A DNA stretch of 64,000 nucleotides from Pseudodesulfovibrio aespoeensis Aspo-2. GTDB lineage: Bacteria; Desulfobacterota; Desulfovibrionia; Desulfovibrionales; Desulfovibrionaceae. The notes below the pieces were generated by a model. It worked only from the letters and a program-made list of their open reading frames with translations, was not told where the DNA came from and ran no database searches. Both the position numbers and the translations under genes were made by a program. The stretch covers positions 2,666,001 to 2,730,000 of the forward strand of contig NC_014844.1 in assembly GCF_000176915.2 (NCBI RefSeq), written 5' to 3'. Below, in pieces: positions 34,348 through 43,074 of this stretch. Positions within the stretch are counted from its first letter, which is position 1, and every line of letters starts with the position of its first letter.

Positions 34348-35010
34348 ATGTTGAAGACAAGCTTGCCACCCCTGCTGATCCTGCTGACACTCCTCCTGCC
34401 CCTGCCTGCGGCGGGTCAGGAGGAGATGTCCTCCCGATACTATCGGTATCGCAGCACGGAGATGAGCACGGGGGTCTACGAGGAATATGAAGTCCGTCCG
34501 CGCGGAGCCCAGGGACGCGCCGACGGGGCGCGACAACAGGGGCGTGGCCTGAACAGAATTGCCGACGAGGAAGGCCGGGCGTTGAACCGGATATTCCTCA
34601 ACGACGCCCACCGCGGACTCGCCTACTATGAGCAACGCCGGTGCGTGGATTGCCACGCCCGGGAGGCGGAAAACAACCGGCACTATGTGCGTTACGGCAT
34701 CACCTGCAGGCAGTGCCACGGCGACGAGCCCATCGCCAGCAGCAACCACTTCTTCTCGCGGCTCAACAGTCTGCGCAGGCACACCCACGTCTGCGCCAAG
34801 TGCCATGAGGGGGCTGGTGTCTCATTCGCCCTTTACGTCGTGCACGAGCCCAACCCGGCCAGCGCTTCCACCCTGGAGGTCATGCCCGTGCTCTCCTACG
34901 CCTTCTGGATCATGATCGCCGTGGCAGTAGGGACATTGGCCCTGTTCCTCCCCCACACCGTCTTGTGGGGGGTCCGCGAACTCCTGGCCCGAAAGGAGGG
35001 AAGAAAGTGA
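34348..35010 (+). CDS. Membrane-anchored trihaem c-type cytochrome
   Basis: 220 residues. Signal peptide (MLKTSLPPLLILLTLLLPLP), a charged Arg/Gly-rich region ~40-85, three haem sites CVDCH, CRQCH and CAKCH between ~100 and 155, then one C-terminal membrane helix (VLSYAFWIMIAVAVGTLALF) with a basic cytoplasmic tail. Likely the periplasmic electron carrier between the cytochrome b and the octahaem lipoprotein. The stop overlaps the GTG start of the next gene. Confidence 0.85.
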   Translation: MLKTSLPPLLILLTLLLPLPAAGQEEMSSRYYRYRSTEMSTGVYEEYEVRPRGAQGRADGARQQGRGLNRIADEEGRALNRIFLNDAHRGLAYYEQRRCVDCHAREAENNRHYVRYGITCRQCHGDEPIASSNHFFSRLNSLRRHTHVCAKCHEGAGVSFALYVVHEPNPASASTLEVMPVLSYAFWIMIAVAVGTLALFLPHTVLWGVRELLARKEGRK

Positions 35011-35840
35011 CGACAGCTGCCAAGACCCGGATACTGCGCTTCACACCGACGCAGCGCCTGTTCCATCTGACGCTCATGCTGACCTTTTTGATCCAGTCCG
35101 CCACCGGGCTGGCCAGAATGTATCATGAGACCAGCTGGGGGCAAGGGCTGGCGAACCTTTTCGGCGGGTTCTCCAGTGCCCTGACCATCCATATCGCCGT
35201 GGGGATATTCATGGTCTGCGCCTTTGTGATCCATCTGGCCTACGCCATTTTCCTGATCACCAAGCGCGGAATTGCCGCGGGCCTCAGAGGCCCGGACTCC
35301 CTAGTCCCCGGCCCGGGCGACATCAGGGAATTCATCAGCCATCTGCAATGGATTCTCGGACGGTCCGATCATCCGCGCCTCGACCGCTGGGGATATTGGG
35401 AAAAATTCGACTACTGGGCCGTGTTCTGGGGCATGATCCTCCTCGGCGGCACCGGATTGTTGCTGGCCAGCCCGCTGGCCTCCAGCCAGGTCGTTCCAGG
35501 ATGGGGACTCAATGTCGCCTTCTGGGTGCATCGGATTGAAGCAATCCTGGCCATGGCCCACATATTCATCATTCACTTCTTTGTCGCCCATCTCAGGAGG
35601 AGCCATTTTCCCATGGATTCAGCCATGTTTGATGGCAGTGCAGACCTGGAGACCGCTCGAAGCGAAAGGTCCGCATGGATTGATCGGCTGAGTGCATCGG
35701 GTGAACTTGAGGAGCGGCTGACGGTGGCCCCGCCCGCTCACAGGAAGATTCTCCACCTGATCGCGGGACTCGGCGCCGTTGCGGTTGGCCTCTTCCTGCT
35801 CGTGGGAAGCCTGGTGCACGCGACCCGCATAACTTGGTAG
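35007..35840 (+). CDS. Di-haem cytochrome b subunit (quinol dehydrogenase type)
   Basis: 277 residues, five hydrophobic segments. Resembles cytochrome b561/FdnI/thiosulfate reductase b subunits: RFTPTQRLFHLTLMLTFLIQ, LTIHIAVGIFMVCAFVIHLA, then WVHRIEAILAMAHIFIIHFF, with paired His in the helices for two b haems. Starts at GTG (35007) with AAGGAGG upstream. Expected to exchange electrons between menaquinol and the trihaem protein. An extra C-terminal helix (LHLIAGLGAVAVGLFLLVGS) follows a soluble segment. Confidence 0.87.
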   Translation: MTTAAKTRILRFTPTQRLFHLTLMLTFLIQSATGLARMYHETSWGQGLANLFGGFSSALTIHIAVGIFMVCAFVIHLAYAIFLITKRGIAAGLRGPDSLVPGPGDIREFISHLQWILGRSDHPRLDRWGYWEKFDYWAVFWGMILLGGTGLLLASPLASSQVVPGWGLNVAFWVHRIEAILAMAHIFIIHFFVAHLRRSHFPMDSAMFDGSADLETARSERSAWIDRLSASGELEERLTVAPPAHRKILHLIAGLGAVAVGLFLLVGSLVHATRITW

Positions 35841-35912
35841 GCAGGAGCAGGCCAGCCCTTTGGTGCACAGCGAGAATAGGCCGTTCCCTCCCCATACGAT
35901 GCAATCCGATTC

Positions 35913-35946
35913 CGATGCCTCCGGCGCGCCCGCGTCGGAGGCATCG
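35913..35946 (+). terminator. Hairpin after the haem operon
   Basis: CGATGCCTCCG (35913-35923) pairs exactly with CGGAGGCATCG (35936-35946). It is followed by CGCATTG rather than a U tract; the hairpin after nrdD is followed by the similar CGCATTT. Confidence 0.6.
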
Positions 35947-36035
35947 CGCATTGCAGAGGAATAATTGGCTGGCGTTGGACATTTCTCCCCTTCAGGGGAC
36001 TGTTCCGCCATGTTTATTTTTGATAGAGTAACGTC

Positions 36036-36287
36036 ATGAAGTGTCCACGTTGCGGCAAGATCATCACGGCGGCGGCCGCCGCCTGCAGACACTGCGGGGC
36101 GCGCATCGCCAAGCCCTGCGAAAAGCTCACGCGCAGGATGACGGCCAATGGCCGCATCGCCCTGGCCTGCGGCGGATTGCTCATCCTCATGGCCGTCGCC
36201 GCGCTGCTCGCCGGAGCCTACCCTCTGGGGCTGTTCCTGGCCGTCATCGGAGCCACCTTCACCGGCATCGGCAAGATGATGAGCTGA
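36036..36287 (+). CDS. Small zinc-ribbon membrane protein
   Basis: 83 residues. N-terminal zinc ribbon CPRCGK...CRHCG (residues 3-20), then two membrane helices (IALACGGLLILMAVAALLAG and YPLGLFLAVIGATFTGIG). Function unknown. No strong ribosome site ahead of the ATG. Convergent with the next gene. Confidence 0.75.
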   Translation: MKCPRCGKIITAAAAACRHCGARIAKPCEKLTRRMTANGRIALACGGLLILMAVAALLAGAYPLGLFLAVIGATFTGIGKMMS

Positions 36288-36328
36288 TCAGGGGCGTACG
36301 CCGACAAAAGAGCAGACATTCCAACGGA

Positions 36329-36544
36329 TCATTCAGGCCGTTGCCCGCTGCAATCGCACTCCCGAAAACCCAGCTTGCGCAGCACGGCCATGCCGGGGCA
36401 CCAACTGGTAAAGGCCGACTGGAACAGGTTGACGCCCACAATGGCGGCCAGCAGCAGCCACAGGCGCGAATAGCCGAAGGCCAGGACCAGACTCAGCAGC
36501 ACCAGGAACCCGGCCAGGGCGCGGGTGATTCTCTCCACCGTCAT
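36329..36544 (-). CDS. DUF2892 (YgaP-type) membrane protein
   Basis: 71 residues, two hydrophobic helices (ALAGFLVLLSLVLAFGYSRL and LLAAIVGVNLFQSAFTSWCP) and the family ending GMAVLRKLGF. The ATG at 36544 has AAGGAGG 8 bases upstream; the longer open frame upstream is ignored. In other bacteria this unit is the membrane part of rhodanese YgaP. No rhodanese domain here. Confidence 0.85.
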   Translation of the reverse strand: MTVERITRALAGFLVLLSLVLAFGYSRLWLLLAAIVGVNLFQSAFTSWCPGMAVLRKLGFRECDCSGQRPE

Positions 36545-36697
36545 TTCCCCATCCTCCTTGCTTGTTCGAAACAGAGACACACTGCCAACCATAGCACCCC
36601 TGCCCGGCCAAGGGAAGCAGGGCTGCGGAAAATGACGCCGATCCCCGGCGAGACACAGGGAGCGGGCCTCGACAGCCGTCAGCAGGGCGCAGGGGGC

Positions 36698-38476
36698 TTA
36701 GTTGGTTGAGGCTGGCGTCCGGCTGGCGAGCCCGCCGGCAGTGAAGGTCATGGTCCCCAGGCCGCCGAATGTGGTTGCCTGACGCATGGTCAGCTCCAGG
36801 GGCTGGGAATACTTGACGGTGAAGGGCGTGGCCGTGCCCAGCGGACGGGTGCCGGTGGTGGCCATGAGCTTGTCGCCGGGGCCGTTGCTCCAGGCATCCT
36901 CAAGCACGTACTCCCCTTCGGGCAGGAAATAGCTGCCTCCCGCATTCCACGGGATGAGCAGGGACTGCCCGCGGGTGTCGGCCAGACGCAGGGCGAACAC
37001 GGTCCGCGGCTCGATATCGATCATGAAGGAGGCCGAGGGAGCGCCCGGAGTCTCGCGCACCACGCGGTAGCGGTCAATGCCGGGAACGCCCGATTCAACG
37101 CGGTAGTTGCGCAGAAAGTTGTCGGGATCAAGGACGATCTCCCATCCCATGTCCTGCCCGTTGTTGGCCCAGGGGATGGCCACGAATCCCTTGAGATTGA
37201 TGATCTCCTGCTTGTCGCTGCCCCACACTCCCTCAAGGATGATCTGGTCGCCGAGCACGGTGTGCAGCACCTCGCCGTCGCGCACGAACACGGGATTGCC
37301 GTTGAGCCAGCAAACGAACACGGTCTTGTCGTCGCTCCCGGCACCCGGCATCCTGCCGGACCAGTTGACGCGGGTGGTGGCCACGGCCTTGCCGTCGCTG
37401 CGCAGCTCAAGCTCGGAGAAGGGCTCAAGGGCCATGCGCCGGGCATTGATCAGGTTGACTCCCGGACGGTCCGAGGCGAACAGGGCCAGTTCAGGCGCAA
37501 ACTCCCTGGGGCCGGATGACAACTCCTTGACCGCCAGGGTCGAACCGGGGGTGAGGTTGATGACGCTGCCGCCAGTCATGACACGCCCGTTGACGCTGAC
37601 GCTGACGCCCGTGGCCGCATAGGCGCGGACCTCCTCGTCAGTGAAGGCGGGCGGAGTTATCTGGACGCCGAGATGGCGCAGGAGCATGACCGTGGCCGCG
37701 AGCTGCTGCCGCACCTTCCATTCGATCTGCCGGATGCTCTTGCTGACCTCGACAGCCATGGCCGGAATGCCGTGCTCGGACAGGGCGTAGCAGGTCAGGG
37801 ACTTGCGCATGTCGGGATAGTCCGTTCCCTGTTCGAAGGTCCGGGTGTTGAAGAGCTTGAACTGGTAGTCGCTGGTGGGGATGGTGTCGTTGAGTTCCTT
37901 GAGCACGGTGTTGACGGTCCGGGCGAGATCGACCTTGCCGTAGGACAGCGCATCGACAATGATGGACTGGCCGTACCGCTTGGGATTGCGCAGGGGGTCG
38001 ATGTAGACGGGATTGTAGAACCCGCTGCCCTCGTGCAGATGGATGAACGCGTCGCTCTGGGCCAGCAGGAACCGGATGACGCGGGCCACGCGGTCCTCGT
38101 AGAAGCGGTTGTAGTCCTGATCGAAGCGGCGGTTCATGTCCACGTTGATCTGCCGCTTGCCCTGGTGGATGGAGGGCACGTTGGCCCTGGGCAGGACCAG
38201 CAGATTGCCCCGGACGGCCTTGGCCTGGGTCAGGAGCTGGGCAGTGATGAATCCGGCGGTCTCATCGCCCTGGATGCCGCCCTGGACCATGACTGTGGGG
38301 CCGGGCAGCTCCCCCTGGATGAAGACGGCACGCAGCGGATATTGGGTGCCAGAAAAAAAGGAATGCTCCCATGTCCCTGCCATGGCGGAAAGGGCCAGGG
38401 CGGGGAAAGCCAGGAACGTCAGGGGCAGGCTAAGCCAGGATAAGATACAAAGGATACGTTTCAGCGAAAATGACAT
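36698..38476 (-). CDS. M99-family (Csd4-like) murein D,L/D-Glu carboxypeptidase
   Basis: 592 residues. Signal peptide to about residue 30, then an M14-like zinc carboxypeptidase domain to ~270 and a long beta-rich C-terminal part. The first zinc ligands are QGDE (Q69, E72) instead of HxxE, and HLHEG (H148) supplies the His: the same Gln/Glu/His set as Helicobacter Csd4, which trims murein tripeptides to set helical shape. The ATG overlaps the coiled-coil gene by 47 bases and has GGGGAAGGA upstream. Periplasmic. Last gene of the minus-strand run. Confidence 0.82.
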   Translation of the reverse strand: MSFSLKRILCILSWLSLPLTFLAFPALALSAMAGTWEHSFFSGTQYPLRAVFIQGELPGPTVMVQGGIQGDETAGFITAQLLTQAKAVRGNLLVLPRANVPSIHQGKRQINVDMNRRFDQDYNRFYEDRVARVIRFLLAQSDAFIHLHEGSGFYNPVYIDPLRNPKRYGQSIIVDALSYGKVDLARTVNTVLKELNDTIPTSDYQFKLFNTRTFEQGTDYPDMRKSLTCYALSEHGIPAMAVEVSKSIRQIEWKVRQQLAATVMLLRHLGVQITPPAFTDEEVRAYAATGVSVSVNGRVMTGGSVINLTPGSTLAVKELSSGPREFAPELALFASDRPGVNLINARRMALEPFSELELRSDGKAVATTRVNWSGRMPGAGSDDKTVFVCWLNGNPVFVRDGEVLHTVLGDQIILEGVWGSDKQEIINLKGFVAIPWANNGQDMGWEIVLDPDNFLRNYRVESGVPGIDRYRVVRETPGAPSASFMIDIEPRTVFALRLADTRGQSLLIPWNAGGSYFLPEGEYVLEDAWSNGPGDKLMATTGTRPLGTATPFTVKYSQPLELTMRQATTFGGLGTMTFTAGGLASRTPASTN

Positions 38477-39134
38477 CCCCGTCCTTCCCCTTGATTTCCA
38501 ACCTGAGCCCGAACATGTCCTTCTGCTCCAGCCCGTCCGGCATGATGAAGGAGGTTTGGATGCGCTTGAAACGCTGAATCTGGAAACTCAGGTCACTGGT
38601 GTCGGTCTTGGCCACCTGGGTGGACCCGTCCTTCTTGACAAAGGCGATGGCCGCCTGTCCCACCACGGCCCTGGCCGATTGGAGGTTGTTCAGGTCGAAA
38701 CTGACGGTCATTTTGCGGCTGGTCACCTTGGCCTGAAGATTTTCCACACTCACCAGTTGGGTGTCCACGCGGGTGAATATCCGGTTGAGGTCGACTATCT
38801 CCTGGGGTTTTTCCCGCTCCAGCTCGCCGGTGCCAGCCGAAACCAGGGATTGCAACTCGGCGGGATCATACGACTGGAGTATCTTCTCCATGTTCCCAAG
38901 CCGCTCGAGACGGACCTCGGCATCGACCAGCCGCTGTTCCAGACTCTTGTTTTCAGAACGCAGCTCAACATTTCGCTTGACCCCGCGCACCCCCGTGTAG
39001 ATGCCGCCCGCAGCGCACAACAGCAGAAATATCTGACTGAAGGCAAAGACCTTGAGCCAGAAGGGGCTGATGCGGTACCGGGTCACATCCCGGTCATCCC
39101 GCATGAAGAGTACGCTGTATTTGGAGTTGCTCAT
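38430..39134 (-). CDS. Membrane-anchored coiled-coil protein between two murein enzymes
   Basis: 234 residues. Cytoplasmic N-terminus (MSNSKYSVLFMRDDRDVTRY), one membrane helix (~28-48), coiled coil ~55-90 (LRSENKSLEQRLVDAEVRLE), and a C-terminal beta-rich domain ~125-234 (MTVSFDLNNLQSARAVVGQA). Start ATG overlaps the stop of the L,D-transpeptidase gene by TCAT, and its end overlaps the M99 gene. I do not recognise the family; the context suggests a scaffold that positions the two peptidoglycan hydrolases. Confidence 0.8.
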   Translation of the reverse strand: MSNSKYSVLFMRDDRDVTRYRISPFWLKVFAFSQIFLLLCAAGGIYTGVRGVKRNVELRSENKSLEQRLVDAEVRLERLGNMEKILQSYDPAELQSLVSAGTGELEREKPQEIVDLNRIFTRVDTQLVSVENLQAKVTSRKMTVSFDLNNLQSARAVVGQAAIAFVKKDGSTQVAKTDTSDLSFQIQRFKRIQTSFIMPDGLEQKDMFGLRLEIKGKDGDVIFAETYPLYLILA

Positions 39135-40390
39135 CGTGCCCGTTTCCACTCCTCGCTGTCGATCTTCCAGGTGCTGCCATTGGGGGTCAGGATCAGTGTC
39201 TTGAGGCCGATATCAGAATACCCGCCTTCATCGGCGAAGGTTTGCAAAAAGGCGACTTCAAAGCCGCTCGGATGCGGTTTCACCCGAAAATCATCAACAT
39301 CAAGAGTAACAGGCGCGGTCCTGGCCCACAACGTCTTTTTGTGCTCGGCGATGAGGGTCGCGCCCTTGCGTTCGTCCTGCACGGCCTGCTCGGCATAGAA
39401 CGCCCTGTAGGCCTTGAGGTCCATGCCCAGCCACGCCGTCCTCCACGCATCGACCAGAACCCGCAGCTCCCCGGTCTTGGCGGCCACGTATTTATCGGTC
39501 AGGTCTTCGCTGGCCGGGGTGTACTCCCGCCCGACGATGCGCCAGCGGCCTTCGGCGTCCTGCTTCCAGTAAAACCGCTTGCCCGTGTTGGTGGCCAGTC
39601 CTGGCGTGCGGTAGTACTGATCGAACCAGGTCACCCAGTAGTCCGGCCCCGGCACGGCATGGATGTTGTCCACCATGACGTGTATCCAAGGCTTTTTGCT
39701 GAAGACGGTACGTTTGTGAGCCGCAAAGGTGCTGAAGCCGTACTGCTCGGACAGGCTCATGAGGACCGGGTCGTAGTGGGAGAAAAATGCCTCGCCGCGC
39801 CCCTCCCAGTCACTGGCCCACTGCCTGAGCTGGCTGGCCAGGGTCTCGGCCACCGCGTCCTGCCCGCCCGGATCCTGTGTCCAGGACAGGCCATCGGCAA
39901 TGACCACCGGGGTGCCGTAGGCGATCTCGCGGGCCACGTCGCGCATGTCGGGCACCTTGAGCGCCACGCAGCCCTGGGTGTCGCGCGGCACAAATTCCTT
40001 GCCCCGGCCATGTATCCAGATGCCGCCGCCGGTCTTGCCCTTAATGCGGTCCACAGGATTGGGATAATTGAGCGCATAGGCGATGTCGCCATAGAGGCCC
40101 CATTCGAGCTTGCGCTTGATCCGGTGGCCGACAAAATACACACCCTCCGGGGTGCGCAGGTCGCCCTCCACCCGCTTGTCGCCGTCCGCCTGCCCCGTGG
40201 TGCAGGGAAAGCGGCGGATCTCCCGAAGCGGGCTTTGCCGCTCAAGCATGATCAGGGTCTGGGCCGTCTTGTCCACGGCCACGAGCCGGGGCGGCCCATA
40301 GGCGTGGGATGTGAGGGTGGGCACCCATCCCTCGGCTTGAGCCGGGATGGAACACAGGATATATGCTAGGACAATGACAAGTACTCTCAT
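39131..40390 (-). CDS. L,D-transpeptidase-fold enzyme with C-terminal NTF2-like domain (Csd6-like)
   Basis: 419 residues. Signal peptide (MRVLVIVLAYILCSIPAQAE). YkuD domain ~45-190 with the catalytic block IWIHGRGKEFVPRDTQGCVA (His and Cys present). The C-terminal ~110 residues (VDAWRTAWLGMDLKAYRAFY, then WARTAPVTLDVDDFRVKPHP) form an NTF2/SnoaL-like domain. This YkuD-NTF2 order is that of Helicobacter Csd6 and Campylobacter Pgp2, L,D-carboxypeptidases acting after Csd4/Pgp1. The ATG at 40390 is chosen by the signal peptide. Confidence 0.85.
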   Translation of the reverse strand: MRVLVIVLAYILCSIPAQAEGWVPTLTSHAYGPPRLVAVDKTAQTLIMLERQSPLREIRRFPCTTGQADGDKRVEGDLRTPEGVYFVGHRIKRKLEWGLYGDIAYALNYPNPVDRIKGKTGGGIWIHGRGKEFVPRDTQGCVALKVPDMRDVAREIAYGTPVVIADGLSWTQDPGGQDAVAETLASQLRQWASDWEGRGEAFFSHYDPVLMSLSEQYGFSTFAAHKRTVFSKKPWIHVMVDNIHAVPGPDYWVTWFDQYYRTPGLATNTGKRFYWKQDAEGRWRIVGREYTPASEDLTDKYVAAKTGELRVLVDAWRTAWLGMDLKAYRAFYAEQAVQDERKGATLIAEHKKTLWARTAPVTLDVDDFRVKPHPSGFEVAFLQTFADEGGYSDIGLKTLILTPNGSTWKIDSEEWKRAR

Positions 40391-40452
40391 GCTGTTCAGA
40401 CAGCTCCTTGCCCTCAGGCTTCCTTCCCCGAACCACAACCGCCTTTCGGCGG

Positions 40453-41013
40453 CTACCGCCCCCCGGCGGACAACAACGCCTTGCGCGTGAAAATAGCTTC
40501 CAGTTCCAGGCCTGCCGCCTTGAGCCGCTCGCGCCCGCCTTCCTCGCGGTCGAGCACGGCCAGGACGCCCGCGATCTCAAGCCCGGCCTCGCGCACCCGC
40601 TCCGCCGCAGTGAGCAGCGTGCCGCCGGTGGTGCAGACATCCTCCAGCAGCACGACCCGGTCGCCCCGACTGAAGTTGGCCAGCCCCTCAAGGTACTGGT
40701 CGGTCCCGTGGCCTTTGGCCTGCTTGCGGATGATGAAGCCGGGCATGGGCCGCCCCTCAAGGTGCGAGACCACGGTCACTCCAGTGACCAGGGGATCGGC
40801 CCCAAGGGTCATCCCGCCAACGCCCTTCACCTCGTAATTCTTGAGCATCTCTACAAAGAGACGCCCGATGAGGTAGCCCCCTTCAGGGTGCAGGGCCGTC
40901 TGCTTGCAATCGAAATAATAATCGCTTTTTTTGCCCGAGGTCAACGTGAAGTCCCCTTCCTTGTAGGAAAGGGCCAGGAGCAGGCCCGCCAGTCTGGTCT
41001 TCAATTCGTTCAT
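40453..41013 (-). CDS. pyrE: Orotate phosphoribosyltransferase
   Basis: 186 residues. PRPP-binding motif VVLLEDVCTTGGTLL, substrate loop FIIRKQAKGHGTDQYLEG, N-terminal FTLTSGKKSDYYFDCKQ. Forms orotidine 5'-phosphate in pyrimidine synthesis. Six bases after purB, so cotranscribed. A short GC hairpin (CCGCC/GGCGG near 40440) follows. Confidence 0.95.
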   Translation of the reverse strand: MNELKTRLAGLLLALSYKEGDFTLTSGKKSDYYFDCKQTALHPEGGYLIGRLFVEMLKNYEVKGVGGMTLGADPLVTGVTVVSHLEGRPMPGFIIRKQAKGHGTDQYLEGLANFSRGDRVVLLEDVCTTGGTLLTAAERVREAGLEIAGVLAVLDREEGGRERLKAAGLELEAIFTRKALLSAGGR

Positions 41014-41019
41014 ATATCC

Positions 41020-42315
41020 CTACCCCTTGAACACGCGCGCAAAAATATCGTCTTCGTAGCGTTTGTAATACGAGGCGTCGAAGGCTTCGTCAAGGTCGTT
41101 TGCCTGAAGCAGGGCCGCCATCGCCGGGTCGTTGCGGATTTCGTCCTCAAACTGGACGCGCTCGGCCCAGCAGCGCATGGCCACCTTCTGGACCATCTCG
41201 TAGGCCTCCTGGCGCTTGAGCCCGGCGGCGATGAGCTTGTTGAGCACCCGTTGCGAGTAGAACAGGCCGAATGATCCCATCAGGTTGCGCCGGATGTTGT
41301 CCTCTTTGACCACCAGCCGTTCGAGCACGCCGCTCAGGCGGTGCAGCATGTAGTCGATGAGCGCCGTGGTGTCGGGCATGATCACGCGCTCCACCGAGGA
41401 GTGGCTGATGTCGCGCTCATGCCACAGGGCCTGGTTCTCCATGGCGGCCAGGGAGTTGGAGCGGATGAGCCGGGCCAGTCCGCAGAGGTTTTCGGCAGAG
41501 ATGGGATTCTTCTTGTGGGGCATGGCCGACGAGCCCTTCTGGCCGGGCGTGAACCCCTCCTCCACCTCCAACACCTCGGTGCGTTGCAGATGGCGCAGCT
41601 CTAGGCCGACGCGCTCGATGCCCCCGGCCAGCAGGGCCAGGGCGGTGAAGAACTGGGCATAGCGGTCGCGCTGGACGATCTGGGTGGAGTGCGGGTCCGC
41701 CTCAAGGCCGAGAATGGCGCAGGCGCGCTCCTCAAGCTCCGGGCTCAGGTGGGCGAAGGTGCCGACCGCGCCCGAAAACTTGCCCACACGGACCGCCTCG
41801 CGGGCGGCCTCGAACCGCACCTTGTGGCGCATGAACTCGGCGTAAAATCCGGCGAATTTGAGCCCGTAGGTGGTCGGCTCGGCGTGAATGCCGTGGGTGC
41901 GCCCCATGCACAAGAGCCCCTTGTGCTTGTGGGCCATGTCCCTGAGCACCGCCAGGACGCGGTCGATGCCCTCGGCGATGATGGCCCCGGAACGGGTGAG
42001 CAGCACGCCGTTGGCCGTGTCCACGATGTCCGACGAGGTGCAGCCGAGATGGATGTAGCGCGAACTTGGGCCGACCTTCTCCTCCACCGCCGTCAGAAAG
42101 GCGATGACATCATGCTTGGTGGTCTCCTCGATCTCAAGGATGCGCTCCAGGTCGAAGTCCGCCTTGGCGTGGATCTCGTCGCAGGCATCGGCAGGCACCT
42201 GTCCCATGTCGGTCCAGGCCCTGGTCACGGCCAACTCCACCTCAAGCCAGACCCGGAACTTGTTCTCCAGGGTCCACAACTCTCTCATGATCGGGCGGGA
42301 ATATCTTTCAAGCAT
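41020..42315 (-). CDS. purB: Adenylosuccinate lyase
   Basis: 431 residues, fumarase/aspartase superfamily. Signature GSSAMPHKKNPISAEN in the middle; HLGCTSSDIVDTANGVLL and GRTHGIHAEPTTYGLKFAGF near the substrate site. Cleaves adenylosuccinate and SAICAR in purine synthesis. Likely first gene of the purB-pyrE-murein enzyme run, ATG at 42315. Confidence 0.96.
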   Translation of the reverse strand: MLERYSRPIMRELWTLENKFRVWLEVELAVTRAWTDMGQVPADACDEIHAKADFDLERILEIEETTKHDVIAFLTAVEEKVGPSSRYIHLGCTSSDIVDTANGVLLTRSGAIIAEGIDRVLAVLRDMAHKHKGLLCMGRTHGIHAEPTTYGLKFAGFYAEFMRHKVRFEAAREAVRVGKFSGAVGTFAHLSPELEERACAILGLEADPHSTQIVQRDRYAQFFTALALLAGGIERVGLELRHLQRTEVLEVEEGFTPGQKGSSAMPHKKNPISAENLCGLARLIRSNSLAAMENQALWHERDISHSSVERVIMPDTTALIDYMLHRLSGVLERLVVKEDNIRRNLMGSFGLFYSQRVLNKLIAAGLKRQEAYEMVQKVAMRCWAERVQFEDEIRNDPAMAALLQANDLDEAFDASYYKRYEDDIFARVFKG

Positions 42316-42359
42316 GCTCTCTCTCGCTCGTAGAATTTCTGTGCGGCGGAACCGCCATC

Positions 42360-42387
42360 AAAAAAAAGGCAGCCATGGCTGCCTTTT
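42360..42387 (-). terminator. Intrinsic terminator of the fmdB-like gene
   Basis: 24-base palindrome centred at 42375/42376 (GGCAGCC/GGCTGCC core with A4/T4 flanks). On the minus strand it is followed by a U run from the A tract at 42360-42367. Confidence 0.9.
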
Positions 42388-42397
42388 CCGCTCTTCG

Positions 42398-42736
42398 TCA
42401 GGATGCGGAGCCTGCGGACGGAGAGTCCGAGACCTCTTTCTTGGCCACGGGAGCTGTCTCCGTGTCGGAGGCCTTGCTGGCACCGGCCTCACAGCCTTTG
42501 CCAGTTCCGTTGTCGGCTCCGCTGGTTGCGTCACCGTCTGTTTTCACAGGGGGCTTCTTGCCCGCGTAGTCGGTGACATACCAGCCGGACCCCTTCAACT
42601 GGAAAGACGTGTGCGAGATGAGCCGGGTGGCGGGTTCGCCGCACTGCGGGCACTGCATCTCCCGCTCCTCAAACCCCGACTGCCATTCCTCGAACACGGA
42701 TTGGCAACCCCCGCATTGATATTCATAGATGGGCAT
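42398..42736 (-). CDS. FmdB-family zinc-ribbon protein
   Basis: 112 residues. [18 protein letters not shown] and CPQCGEP form the zinc ribbon, and [20 protein letters not shown] is the FmdB continuation. A low-complexity Gly/Ala/Ser/Thr-rich tail fills the last 45 residues. Named after a putative regulator of formamidase; role unknown. ATG at 42736 is used (a TTG two codons earlier is unlikely). Second gene after the 37-residue peptide gene. Confidence 0.85.
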   Translation of the reverse strand: MPIYEYQCGGCQSVFEEWQSGFEEREMQCPQCGEPATRLISHTSFQLKGSGWYVTDYAGKKPPVKTDGDATSGADNGTGKGCEAGASKASDTETAPVAKKEVSDSPSAGSAS

Positions 42737-42786
42737 CGGCAAGCCCCCTAGGACTTCAATGGTTAAATGTTTGAAAGCCGAAACCC

Positions 42787-42900
42787 TTAGGACTTGGCTT
42801 CAGCCTTGGCTTCACGGATGCGGGCCTTGATCGCCTTCTTGCGACGCTGACGCCTGCGGTCCAACTCTTTCATGCGCTCATGCTTCTTGTGACGTGCCAT
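42787..42900 (-). CDS. 37-residue highly basic peptide
   Basis: [20 protein letters not shown], then [17 protein letters not shown]: about half the residues are Lys or Arg, with a predicted single helix. AAGGAG lies 7 bases before the ATG and fmdB follows 50 bases later, so it looks translated. The composition suggests a nucleic-acid or ribosome-associated peptide; I cannot name a family. Confidence 0.7.
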   Translation of the reverse strand: MARHKKHERMKELDRRRQRRKKAIKARIREAKAEAKS

Positions 42901-43007
42901 TTCGGTCTCCTTGATATTTCTGCCCTGACGGGCTTTCTTCCATGCGAGCCGCATCTGATATAACAACTGCCACCACTTTGTCCAGCCCCGCGAGAAAGGA
43001 TTTCCCC

Positions 43008-43036
43008 TTGACGCGGCCACTCAGGATGACCATATT
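43008..43036 (+). promoter_or_regulatory. Sigma-70-like promoter
   Basis: TTGACG (43008-43013), 17-base spacer, CATATT (43031-43036), 38 bases upstream of the ATG at 43075. Close to consensus and correctly spaced. Confidence 0.6.
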
Positions 43037-43074
43037 CCCTTTTCCAACGCCATCGCCCGTGAGGAAGTGAGACC

